A DNA stretch of 64,000 nucleotides from Paracyclopina nana (lineage: Eukaryota > Arthropoda > Copepoda > Cyclopoida > Cyclopettidae). Each line of letters begins with the position of its first letter. Position 1 is the stretch's first letter. The notes beneath the pieces were generated by a model. That model searched no databases, was not told the origin of the DNA, and saw only the letters and a list, made by a program, of their open reading frames with translations. Positions 12,144 through 22,943 of the stretch are shown one piece after another. The DNA lies in assembly GCA_019096065.1 (NCBI GenBank), contig JAGUCH010000003.1:6386001-6450000 (forward strand). Direction: 5' to 3'. The position numbers were made by a program, and so were the translations under genes.

Positions 12144-15015
12144 ATGAGGAAAGACAAGAAAGAAGACGAAGATGGAGGCTCGGTGGTCAACCCGTTTGCC
12201 AGCATTGAAAAAACTGCGGTCCTTCAAGAAGCACGGGTTTTCAACGAGACACCTGTCAACCCCCGAAAATGTGGGCACATCTTGGCCAAAATCTTGTACA
12301 TGATCAATCGGGGTGAGACCTTGGGGACTCGCGAGGCCACTGAATGCTTCTTTGCCATCACAAAGCTTTTCCAGTCGAAGGACCCCGTTCTCAGGAGAAT
12401 GGTCTACTTGGGCATCAAGTTTTTGGCTCCTGTGGCCGAGGATGTGATTATAGTCACTTCTTCCCTTACCAAGGATATGACGGGAAAAGAAGATGCGTAT
12501 CGCGCTTCCGCAATCCGGGCTCTTTGTACCATCACCGATCCTGCCATGTTGCAAGCGATTGAGCGGTATATGAAACAAGCGATTGTCGACAGGAGCCCTG
12601 CCATCAGCTCTGCCGCTTTGGTTTCAAGGTATTTTTGATCCTATCGTTGTCCCATTTCGTTTTTCTCGAAACTCACTACTTCCAGTTTGCATATTGCCAT
12701 TTCTGGAGGTGGAAATGATGTGGTGAAACGTTGGGTCAATGAGGCTCAAGAAGCCGTGACTTCGGATTCAATCATGGTTCAATACCATGCACTTGGAGTC
12801 TTGTATCATATCCGCAAGTCTGATAGACTTGCCGTGACTAAGCTGGTGTCCAAGTTGACTAGAGGGTCGTTGAAAAGCCCTTATGGAGTGTGCTTGCTGA
12901 TTAGGATCGCTTGCAAACTCATTGAGGAGGAAGATGCGACTGAAACGACTCCCTATTTCGAGTTTGTTGAGTCGTGCTTGAGACACAAATCTGAGATGGT
13001 CATCTATGAGGCTGCAAATGCCATTGTGAACTTGAAGCGAACCACTAGTCGAGAGCTGATCCCCGCTATATCCGTTTTGCAATTATTCTGCTCCAGCCCC
13101 AAGGCGACTTTGAGATTTGCTGCTGTTCGCACCTTGAATCAGGTACCTTTCCAAAATTATATGCCTTTTTCTAATTTGAGCTCACTGAAAGCATTGCTAC
13201 GTAGGTTTCCATGAGCCACCCTGCGGCTGTCACTGCTTGCAACCTTGATTTGGAGAACTTGATCACCGACTCCAATCGCTCTATTGCCACCTTGGCCATA
13301 ACAACTTTGCTGAAAACTGGAGCCGAAAGCTCGGTGGATCGTCTCATGAAGCAAATCGCCTCATTTGTCAATGAGATCTCTGATGAGTTCAAAGTTGTTG
13401 TCGTCCAAGCTATCAAGGCTTTGTGCTTGAAGTTCCCGAGGAAGCATGGTATCTTGATGAACTTCCTCTCTGGAATGTTGAGAGAAGAAGGTGGACTGGA
13501 GTACAAGACCTCCATTGCAGAAACCATCATTGCTGTCATTGAGGAGAACCCTGATGCCAAGGAGGGTGGATTGGCTCACTTGTGTGAGTTCATTGAGGAC
13601 TGCGAGCACACCAGTTTGGCGGTCCGCATCTTACATCTCTTGGGATCTGAGGGTCCGAAGACGTCCAACCCTGGTCGGTACATTCGGTACATCTACAACA
13701 GAGTCATCCTTGAGAATGCTACTGTGAGGGCTGCTGCTGTGTCCTCCCTTGCTCGTTTTGGGGCCATGTGCGATGATTTGTTGCCCAACATCCTCGTCCT
13801 TCTCATGAGGTGCCAACTTGACACTGATGATGAGGTCCGTGACAGAGCCACCTACTTTAGGGCTATCCTGGAGCAACACCACCCAGCGCTGAACTCCCAC
13901 TACATTTTGAACGGGCTTCAAGTGTCGTTGAGCAGCCTGGAGAAATCGCTCCATTCTTACACTTTGTCCAACTGTAATGAGGCTTTCGACATCAAGTCGG
14001 TGCCTGTTGCCATTATCGAGCCTGAGAGGCGCAAGGGAAGTGTTGACAATGCTGGAGGAGTGTTGGCCTCGAAGAAAGCTGATGCAAAGCCTAATGCTAC
14101 TCGGCATGATATGTTCGTGGAAAAGTTTTCAACTATACCCGAGATTGCCAATCTTGGCCCATTGTTCAAGTCGAGCCAGCCTGCTGAGCTCACGGAATCT
14201 GAGACCGAATATGTTGTGCATTGCATTAAGCATATTTTCCCTGGACATCTCGTTCTCCAGTTTGATTGCACGAATACGTTGAACGACCAGCTCTTGGAGA
14301 ACGCCACTGTTCATCTGGAAGTCCCTGATGGCTATGAGGTGGAGAAAATCCTACCTTGTCCAAGGCTCGAGTACAACGTATCTGGTGTGATCTATGCCAT
14401 CATGAGCATGCCTCAAGACATGGCTGATTGGACAGGATCCTTTTCTCCTACCTTGAAGTTTGTGGTCAAGGATTGTGATCCTAGTACCGGAGAACCCGAC
14501 TCTGACGAAGGGTAGGTTTTCAAAATTGAATTCAGCCCTATGCATTGCTATGAATTTTTTGCGATCAGGTACTCTGATGAATATGTTCTCGAGGATTTGG
14601 AAGTGGCCGTGGCTGATTTTGTTCAGCGGTCAATGAAGGGCAACTTTGCCGCTGCTTGGGATGAACTTGGAGCCACAAATGAGCTAGAAGATACCTATGC
14701 TCTTTCTAGCATGAAATCCTTGGAGGAAGCAGTCAAAAACATCATTCAATATTTGGGACTGCAACCTTGTGAGCGGAGTGACAAAGTTTCTGAAGGAAAA
14801 AGCTCTCATGCTCTCCTTCTTTCAGGTGTGTTTCTAGCTATAAGCGTATAAAAAGTTTTGCCATCATTAATGAGGATTTCACAGGCGTTTTCCGAGGTGG
14901 GATCGAAATCCTGGTGAGGGCCAAATTGGCCTTGTCTGATGGAGTCAACATGCAGTTGACTGTTAGGTCACAAGATCCTGATGTGTCGGAACTGATTACA
15001 TCCACCATAGGTTAG
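12144..15015 (+). CDS. COPG: Coatomer subunit gamma (gamma-COP)
   Basis: Five exons (12144-12628, 12686-13142, 13205-14511, 14569-14825, 14885-15015) encode 878 residues against 874 in human COPG1. Gamma-COP is a core subunit of the COPI coat that drives retrograde Golgi-to-ER and intra-Golgi transport. The N-terminal adaptin-like helical solenoid is almost continuous with the vertebrate sequence ([51 protein letters not shown]). The C-terminal appendage is also present, from about [17 protein letters not shown] through [19 protein letters not shown] and GVFRGG. The start aligns with the family start, a short charged leader before NPF. No insertions or lost segments were noticed. Confidence 0.96.
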
Positions 15016-15122
15016 CTATGATCTTATTTATGGATTGTCACATTCGAGCAAATACAAGTGCTGATGATTTTAATTCATTTTTAATTTACCAAAATGCTAA
15101 CTAAGCGCAACTATATAGTCGG

Positions 15123-16248
15123 TTAACGAATCCAAGAACCCAAGCCGAAAATATCAGCCACCCTTTCCATCAACGTAGGTTGAGTCCGCCTTCTCCATTC
15201 TTCCCTCATATCTTCGTACTTCTTCTGCTGCAAATATCTATAGTAAGCTTCCCGTTGGGCTTGAAATGGATCTGCAAAAGTCGTGGGTTTTTCCTCAGTA
15301 CTGTCATTATTTCGCTCTTCTTCTACATTTGCAACTCGATTTTGAGCACGTAACTTTGTACTGAAAAAAAGGAGTTTAATGTGAGGTTGTTTTCATAGGT
15401 ATTGAAAAATACAGAAATCCTTACTCCTCGTCCTTCACTCCGTGATTATACATGAGCGGCCGCGCGTTTTGCTTCACTTTTTCTGCCAGTTCTTTAGGGT
15501 CCAGGCTGAGTACTTGTGGAGTCTTTTCAATCATGGAGGGTACAGAATATCTGATAAAGGTCTTGGCGGGTCTCTTTGTCACCATCCATCCTGAAGTGGT
15601 TGTTGTAGTAGTCATAGGTTCTTTAGTTGTTGTTGTTGCAAAAGTAGTTGTGGTTTTGTTGATGCAGCACCGTACTTTTCCATAGCTACAGGACTTTCCA
15701 AAAGTAAAGTCCATCTTGTCTTCAGAACATTGAGTATAATCCGTGCACTGACAGTTATCATGGATGGACGACCCCTCTTGAACGGTTTCAGGGTCTGCAT
15801 TTTCATTGATTTTGATCAACTCTTCATCATGATCTTGCAATTGAGCCACTGCAGATTCAACTTGAAGAGTGTCAGCATTGGCAACCATTTGCTGCACTTG
15901 GCTAGAAACTTTAAGCCTTTTTGCTGCAGCATGAATTTCAGCCATATCCTGAGCAGTTACGAATGCTTTTATCCTTTTACGAGCACTGCAGCAAAACTGT
16001 AAAAAAGCATTTTCAAATCTACTCTGCGTTCTTCAACTTCATGAATTACTCACTTGTAGGTCATCATTGCAGGATATGCCCAAAACGGAGGCATATGGAA
16101 TTTCAATGTTGCAGTAACCCTCTCTCACGCAGTTGCATGTTTTAGGATCTACTGTAGCCACCAAACGCATCACATCCTTGGCATCAAATCCTGGGAAAGC
16201 CAAGGATGGCCCCAATAGTGCAATGGCAATGAAGCAAATCACTTTCAT
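15123..16248 (-). CDS. Secreted protein with two CLIP-like cysteine modules, no protease domain
   Basis: Three exons on the minus strand, 16248-16054, 15996-15425 and 15360-15123, encode 334 residues. A signal peptide (MKVICFIAIALLGPSLAFPG) leads to a six-cysteine module ending in FCC that spans the first intron. After a charged helical spacer a second six-cysteine module begins CQCTDYTQC and ends VRCC. Both follow the CLIP pattern, with an early C-x-C pair and a terminal CC. A threonine-rich mucin-like run comes next, then a charged C-terminal region with no trypsin-like domain. CLIP modules normally precede serine proteases or homologues in arthropod clotting and immunity. Here they would act alone, perhaps as binding modules. 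I know no named family that fits. The gene converges with gamma-COP about 107 bp away. Confidence 0.75.
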
Positions 16249-16576
16249 TGTCGGTGACTGTTGCCAGACTGATTTTTAAAACCGTTGGGGTTTGGGTGCA
16301 GCAGCCACTGCAACGCGAAAAATAAGGACAGTGACGAGCGAGCGACAGACTGACGACGTCGGTCAGGTGAATTGACCGCCACGGAACATTTTAAAGGGGC
16401 ATGCATAGCAGGGGGTCATATTTTCCAACAAAGAGCCATGGGATTTTCCACAATTAATCCTTTTCCTTTCAAATTTTCACGAAATATCATTTTACATTCA
16501 GCAGATTTGTTTTCAAATTGTGTCTTCAATACAAGTGGCTGAAGCAATTTTATTGAAATTGTAGAAGTACGAAAGT
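16249..16576. other. Spacer between two minus-strand genes
   Basis: Holds the promoter of the CLIP-like gene and the 3' flank of the SET-domain gene. No specific element was recognised. Confidence 0.4.
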
Positions 16577-17736
16577 TTACATAGGGAAAATGTCAGCAAC
16601 TGCCTCGTCAGCTGGGAAAAGGTAAATTGAGCTTCCGATGTGGACGGGGATGGATTGCTTCACATAGCTCCATTGGCTCAAGTCTTCATTACTGCTTAAG
16701 ACGGATTCGGTCAAGACTCCAGCTGCAAAAAATTGAGCTGCAATTTTCCAATCGCCCTCAGCCAAAGCTTTTTGAAAGCCTTTGACGCAAACCATTTGCT
16801 GGTGCAGTGGCTTGCATCCAATTTTTATGAGCTTTTCAACCAACTCCTGGTGCTCTAAAACTGACAGTCTATCAATGCCTTTCACATTTTGCAGCTCCAC
16901 AATTCTTGCTCTAGTTTTGTTATTATTTTGCTTGGCTCTTCCCTAAAAAATAAGCATTAAAAGAAAGCATGAAAAAGTTAATACACAAAGTTTCTACCTT
17001 TAAAGTGCATTCGCTGCACGAGCAATTAAACCCATACCATTCTCTGGTGTATGCTTTTCTTGCCTCTGACTTAGAGGAGCCTTCACCTGCAGAAGGCAAA
17101 TAAGAAATGTTAATTTCTTGTCCTTTTTCAATCCACTGAGTGGCCACCAAATCCTGCACACCTGTGAGCAATAAATGCATCAATTATCAAAGAAGTATCA
17201 TCATTTTGAATTTAGCTTTTACCAAGGTCAGGCCTGGTAATGAAATCGGCATTTGGTTTGCAAGCATGATTGACTTTTGCCATTTTAGGAAAGAGAGCTG
17301 CAGAGTCGTCAATGTAGCTCATGTCATTCGTGTAAAAGATACCCAAAGCGGTTTTCTCTCCGTTGAAACTCCTCGAATCGACCAAATTGAAGAAAATTTC
17401 GCGGTCGCTCGAGCTCAACTTCATCAGCTTTTTATCCAGCCACTCCTCAATGGCATCAGAATCCTCAAGGCTGAAAACGTCATCTGGCATGACAATCAAG
17501 GGCTTTTCCCTGAGGATCAGTTGGCCAGGCTCAATGCGACACGTGGCAAACATGCCTTGGCCTTTATTAGGGATGGCCTTGACCTCGTATAATTCTTGGA
17601 TCTCGACATGGCTCAAAGAGACACAACTTAAAAGGGGATCAACAAGTAGTTGTTGCTGATGAGCCTTGGCCTCTTCCTCACTCTCCGGCCTTTGAATGGC
17701 CTTGGTAAGAGCTTCGACTCCTGTGATGACGACCAT
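16577..17736 (-). CDS. SET-domain lysine methyltransferase, SmydA-like, without MYND finger
   Basis: Exons 17736-17223, 17161-16998 and 16942-16577 give 347 residues. SMYD-type enzymes transfer methyl groups from S-adenosylmethionine to lysines on histones and other proteins. SET elements appear in order: the cofactor-binding start NKGQGMFATCRIEPGQLILREKPL, split here as NKGQGMFA and GQLILREKPL, the central NHACKPNADF motif, GQEINISYLP, and the post-SET cysteine cluster FNCSCSEC. The MYND zinc finger that normally interrupts the SET domain is not visible: the segment after REKPL runs directly into a short acidic spacer. Arthropods have an expanded SmydA group with variable MYND retention. The helical C-terminal region is short. 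An upstream missing exon cannot be excluded but the ATG and frame are good. Confidence 0.82.
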
Positions 17737-19013
17737 GATGAAGAATTAACTTTTACTAGTCCTTGCACTTTTGTTTCCGCAATTACAATTTATGACACTT
17801 TCGAAATTCATGATTGTCTTGATCACATTGAGAACACTGACATCGGGATTCAAGATGAAAAAGCCACGCACCCGTCCCATGCTGGGGTCAAGATTGGGAA
17901 AAGCACTTTTGAATGAAAATTGGTTCACTAGATAGCACAGAAAAAGTAACTCAAAAGTTACTCAAAAGGTGAACTCAAGTCCGTGGTGATTTTGACACAC
18001 GTGTAAACTTCTCCTTTCACAGATAAAGATAGCATTGACACAAATCGAAAACCAAGACAAGCTCAACTTATAACAGGTTATTACCAGTTCCTTATAACAT
18101 ACAATGTATCAAATATTATAGAAAATTATCATAATGTCTGTTGGATCGAATTAAAATTTGCATATTTTCCGTTGACAAATGATAATAATTGATGTTATCT
18201 TGACATATTTTTTTGAGAAAAAGCCTAAAAATCTGTTGTACGACAGCTGACGGAATTTCGGCTCATCGCTACATTTTAAAAGAAATTCTCGCAACCTCGT
18301 GTTCTTGTAAACCCTAAGAATTTCGATTGAATTAAGCATACGTAATAGCTCAAAGGGTGAGTTGTAAAAAGAAAATTCAATCGGATTTCAATATCTATTT
18401 CTGAATATTTCTATAAATGATCCATTCCTCTGAAAATGGAAAGGAAGTGCAGAAATGTGCATGGAAATGGATAGCTTTGTAACATAATCTGATGAGATGG
18501 ATCTCAAGAATTTTGATTAATTTTAAATGCCCTGGATTTGCTTTCGTCAAACAAAGATCGCAGTACATGCATAGAAAATGGGTGGGCAGCGTATATAGGG
18601 ATCAAGCTAGATTTTGTCAAATGCGCTCGAACGCGCTTTGTGCTGCGCGCGTGCCAGCAGCTATCAAATCAAATAACGTTACGCGGAGTTTTCCGGCAAA
18701 AAAGGCTGCTTTCTTTCACTCTCAGCCCCTATTTAGCTCTCTATGTGTCACTATTTATGATACTAAGATCTGGTTTAAGCATATAAATTCAGCTGTTGCA
18801 GCCTTCACTTTATTGCACTAAATCTTTTGGCCATTCTTTTTTGCCATTTGACAATAACAGGAGCAAATACAAGCGTACAATAGTCATATAGCCATGCTGC
18901 TGCTAGGCAGCCATATACGTAGACTGTACGTAGTAGAGCTTGCAGCTAGCAGACCTGAAACAGGTTTTTTCTCCAGCCCATCATTTCAAAGTTGAATTCG
19001 TAAAAAGAGGAAA
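17737..19013. other. Intergenic, no gene recognised
   Basis: AT-rich. Plus-strand openness at 18492-18821 has no family resemblance, no signal peptide and no splice partner, so I do not call it. The two flanking genes diverge, so both promoters lie here. Confidence 0.45.
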
Positions 19014-20237
19014 ATGGACAACTTGACAGCCATTTTGTACAAGACGGACGACATCAGGATGGAGCAGACTCCTATTCCCACTCCAGAAGATGACGAAGTT
19101 TTGCTCAAAATGGATTCAGTGGGCATTTGTGGCTCTGACGTGCATTATTGGAAAAATGGGTCAATTGGCGATTTTGTAGTGAAAGCTCCCATGATTTTGG
19201 GCCACGAAGCAGCTGGAATCGTGGAAAAGTACGAGCCCAAGCTAATAATTTTAAATCTAGTGATCTGGATATTATTTCAGGTGTGGCAAAAACGTGAGCC
19301 ATTTGAAACCAGGAGATCGAGTAGCCATAGAACCGGGTGTCACTTGCAGAAAATGCGATTATTGCAAGGAAGGCCGATATAATCTTTGCCCAGACATCAA
19401 GTTCTGTGCAACCCCACCTTATCATGGCAACCTTTGCAGGTCATTTTCTTCATTCATTTTAGATGGCAGGCCATACTATAGTATTTTCTCTCTATGTGAA
19501 GGTATTACAAGCAAGCGGCAGATTTCTGCTTCAAGCTACCAGATAATGTGAGCCTTGAAGAGGGAGCCTTGATGGAGCCTTTGTCTGTGGGAGTTCATGC
19601 CTGCAGAAGAGCTGGTGTGGCTTTGGGAAAGACAGTTTTTATATGCGGAGCTGGGCCCATTGGTTTGGTCAATCTGCTCACGGCAAAAGCTATGGGCGCT
19701 TCTGAAGTGGTCGTTTCAGACATTTCTACCAGCAGACTTGAGGTGAAAATATACTACAATATTACTTTAATATTTCAAATGTAAAATGACTTCCGCTCTT
19801 AGATGGCTACAAAGATGGGAGCTTCGGCGACTTTTTTGGTGCCAAATGGATCCACCAACGAAGAAAATGCACTTGCCATTGCCAGGCTTTTCCACGAAGG
19901 CCGCCAGCCAGATATCACTATTGAGTGCAGTGGTGCTGAATCCAGCATTTGCACTGGAATCTTGACGACTAGGTCGGGTGGTTGCTTGGTCCTCGTTGGC
20001 TTGGGGCCCGCCAAAATCGAAATTCCTATCGTGAACGCTGCAGTGCGAGAGGTTGACATTCGTGGCATCTTTAGATATGCCAATTGCTATCCCACCGCAA
20101 TCGCAATGGTGGCCTCGGGCAAGGTCGATGTCAAGCCACTGATCACTCACAGATTCAAATTGGAGGAAACCATAAAGGCTTTCGAGACCACGCTATCAGG
20201 TGTTGCTATCAAAGTTATGATCAAATGCTCTGAATAG
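19014..20237 (+). CDS. SORD: Sorbitol dehydrogenase (polyol/ketose reductase)
   Basis: Exons 19014-19228, 19281-19439, 19502-19742 and 19803-20237 encode 349 residues (human SORD 357). It is a medium-chain dehydrogenase that interconverts sorbitol and fructose with a catalytic zinc. Visible are [10 protein letters not shown] and GHEAAG (catalytic zinc and proton relay), [10 protein letters not shown], and the Rossmann motif [10 protein letters not shown]. An aspartate follows in VVVSDIS, favouring NAD(H) over NADP(H). A cysteine array C-x2-C-x2-C-x7-C ([15 protein letters not shown]) matches the structural zinc lobe of alcohol dehydrogenases; human SORD lacks these residues, whereas some insect enzymes keep them. 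AATAAA lies at 20288-20293. Confidence 0.95.
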
Positions 20238-21141
20238 AAAATATGCTACTATATTGGTATTTTTTAGCGAATTTTGAGAAGGTGATAAATAAAAGTTGAC
20301 AATAACTAATAGCTCGCTGTCTTTAGTCCTGTGCGCGGACTGACATAAAATATGCCCGTTTTTAATGCATTGGAGTGGGCGCAGATAAAAAGTTTTTGGG
20401 GAAAAGCATTCGTTTGTGTCGTCTACCTATTTTGCTTTTTTTCCTGACTTCTCCGATGTCAGGCCGCATTCTTCAAGTTCCTGGATCGCGCAGTGCGGTG
20501 GCCGCCGGGATGCACAGCCCATCTCTTGTAAAGTAGTAGTTGCTTTCCCGAGTTCCGGATTCTTTGAAAGGTGTCCAACATAAGTTGCAGCTTGAGCAAC
20601 AAAAAGAGTCTCTCAATGAGAACCTTGACATGCTTCTTCCGCCCAGCGCCCAGAATGACTAATCGAGGTCAGCGAAGAAAAGAAAAGCTCTTTATGGAAT
20701 ACTTGACTTCCGCAAAGACAAAAATATTGCAAGTGGGCACCCATACGATAATTAATCATGAGTCTGCTTCACTCCTCGGTGATTTCAAGGTTACTCCCAG
20801 ATAAAGCATAGCATCTTTCTTCATTACTTCAAGTACTAGCTCAGCCTTCACGCGCTAGTACAAAAATGTCTAATGATACTATGATGTACAGAATATAGGT
20901 ATACTGAAGTAACATTTCATGTTGACTTCTGAATGTCGTCAACGATTAGGCTGATGACGAGCAAATTTCGTGCTCGAAACATATTGGAAAAGTCGGAGAG
21001 CATGGGCCAACATGAGAGATACAAAGCTTAGCAGGAGAGCATCGTTGCTGTCGCGCTTTTGCTACTTCTCTTCGACGACGCATCGAAAAAGCAACAGTCG
21101 CGTGGCAAGAGTCATCCAGTTGACACCTCATCAACGATAGG
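20238..21141. other. Intergenic with an unassigned, possibly coding stretch
   Basis: Around 20456-20550 two frames are open. One starts with ATG at 20456 (MSGRILQVPG). From 20558 to about 20650 the same genomic frame reads as a short Gln/Glu/Leu-rich amphipathic helix ending in a stop. TAG codons separate the pieces and I found no intron of the right length to join them. It may be a very small gene with an unusual intron, or nothing. Confidence 0.3.
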
Positions 21142-21903
21142 ATGCAAATCAAAAAGTCACCCTCGTCCTCGGGGGTGATCCTGCAATGCAGGGCCAACAG
21201 GCAGTTGGTGCAAGCGAGCAAAAGGGCCGTCAAAGAAGGGCTGGTGGTATCTTCAAATAAGGATCTGGTGCAGGCAGCTGCCAAGATCCAGGTGACCAAG
21301 AAGGAGCCAGTGAAGCCAGGTCATGTGCCATTCCAAGAGAGGATTCCAACTTCACCTCCTCCGGAAGAGGCTGCCAAGCAGTTTAGCATATGCTACCTGG
21401 AGAAGCTCCAGTCGGAACCTGGAAGCGATGTGAGTTATATGAAGTGTGGAATATTAATCACATACCATATATATGAGCATATGTCGTTGCAGTCCGTGTC
21501 GTGCTTCAGATCAACTGGATCAGTGCCCATTCCAACCAGAAGGCAGAGCAGTGTCGTCAACCCTTGCACCCCCAAGCCACCTGCTCCGCCCATCCGCAAA
21601 ATTTCCATGCCTGAACCTCTCATCTCATATCGAGAGGCCAAAAACGACACACTAGAGCCCCTCTATGAGGAGTTTCTAGAAGCTTTCCAGCAACCTGCCA
21701 TCAATGTCATCAGGACCTCAATCAAGCCCTCGCTTGTAGCTGATGTAGTTGAAATGGAAAACGCTACTGTCCTTGATCATCCCGCAATTGTTGAAGCTCC
21801 TAAGCCGAGGGCTAAGCCTGTATTCGTCTGCTCCAAACATTCCAAGTGCCACTGTCACCTATTTTCCAAGGAAGTCGAAGACTTTTATTCCGTAACAAAT
21901 TAG
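21142..21903 (+). CDS. Unrecognised protein, proline/serine-rich
   Basis: I do not recognise this gene. Two exons, 21142-21429 and 21493-21903, separated by a 63-bp GT-AG intron, encode 232 residues. The start is the first ATG after an in-frame stop at 21121. The N-terminal half is basic and Gln/Ala/Lys-rich with helical propensity (LVQASKRAVKEGL, LVQAAAKIQV). The middle is Pro-rich (PTSPPPEE, PKPPAPPIRK). The end has an unusual His/Cys cluster (CSKHSKCHCHLF). There is no signal peptide or membrane segment, so it is probably intracellular and partly disordered. AATAAA at 22232-22237 fits its 3' end. Confidence 0.6.
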   Translation: MQIKKSPSSSGVILQCRANRQLVQASKRAVKEGLVVSSNKDLVQAAAKIQVTKKEPVKPGHVPFQERIPTSPPPEEAAKQFSICYLEKLQSEPGSDVSYMKCGILITYHIYEHMSLQSVSCFRSTGSVPIPTRRQSSVVNPCTPKPPAPPIRKISMPEPLISYREAKNDTLEPLYEEFLEAFQQPAINVIRTSIKPSLVADVVEMENATVLDHPAIVEAPKPRAKPVFVCSKHSKCHCHLFSKEVEDFYSVTN

Positions 21904-22943
21904 CTCATCACTCCTCCCGCGTAAGCAGCTTTCCCCCACATTGACACATACATCGAGTAGAGTCACCACTTTTTCACAGACAATGGACACACACAAAAAA
22001 TTAGTTAACTGCATAAGGAGGGTAGTGCTAAGCAATTCAACAACATTTTAAAGCTAGTGCTTTCTCCCCCTCCTTCCCCCTTTTCGCTCTCAAATGACCC
22101 GATCTGAGAGCAATTTGCCACATCATTATGTCACTTCTCCGTCACAGTAATCCTTTAATGTCCGATAGGGTTAACTCTGAGCGAGCTATTCATTTTTTGT
22201 ATTAATGCTCTTTGAATTGTTGAAAGGCATCAATAAAAATAAGATTTTTTTAAGAAAGCAGCTTGCCCACTATTAATGAATGGAATTTGAATGACTTGGC
22301 TGTTTGCTATGCGACATTCTCGGCATAATTGGGGGCATAATTAGTAGACCATAAAAAAGAGGATGCAGGGAATTGCGCGCGGCGCAACAAAGTTGACGCT
22401 AGCTTGCGGTCAAACGCGCGGACGGTTTTATTTTGACCGGGCTATGCGGCGTGACGGGCCGGTTGAAAAGCCCAATACAAATAAAAGATATTTAGAAAAA
22501 GAAATCAAGGTATGATGAATAACTGTCACTTATCAGACGATTGTGATGGCTTTGTCAACTCCCGCCAAGACTCATTTAAGGTGGTTGTGAAGGACAACGG
22601 TTCGTCCATCACAATTCCACTTGAATGAGAAGTAGAAGGGGACATGATGAGGCCCAATCATGATTCTCTCCGTTATTAACAACGTTAATACGTTTGCTCG
22701 GGTCACCCGTCGTTTATGAACTGGAACATGGCAAGAATTTGAGAAGCTCCTGCACAAAATTCGTGTGAGAAGCAGGAAGACTTATTGCTCCTTGTACATG
22801 GAAGTGCTACACTAGTGGCAACACCTGATCGAGTTACTTGTATGTAAGCCGATTTGGAGTCCTCAGCGAAAGGGAAACACGAGAAAACGCTGTTCATACG
22901 CACACTGTAGGCTTATGTATAGTATCTTTTATTTTTTGGAGAA
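21904..22943. other. 3' UTR and intergenic spacer
   Basis: The first 350 bp, pyrimidine-rich and ending near AATAAA at 22232, are probably the 3' UTR of the upstream gene. The rest separates two convergent genes. A GC-rich patch at 22370-22460 with repeated CGCG stands out in composition but has no function I can name. Confidence 0.4.

Noticed and set aside
12057..12578. Minus-strand open frame opposite gamma-COP exon 1
   Set aside because: Antisense shadow of a highly conserved coding exon.
18492..18821. Plus-strand open stretch of 109 codons
   Set aside because: Random-looking composition, no signal peptide, domain or splice partners.
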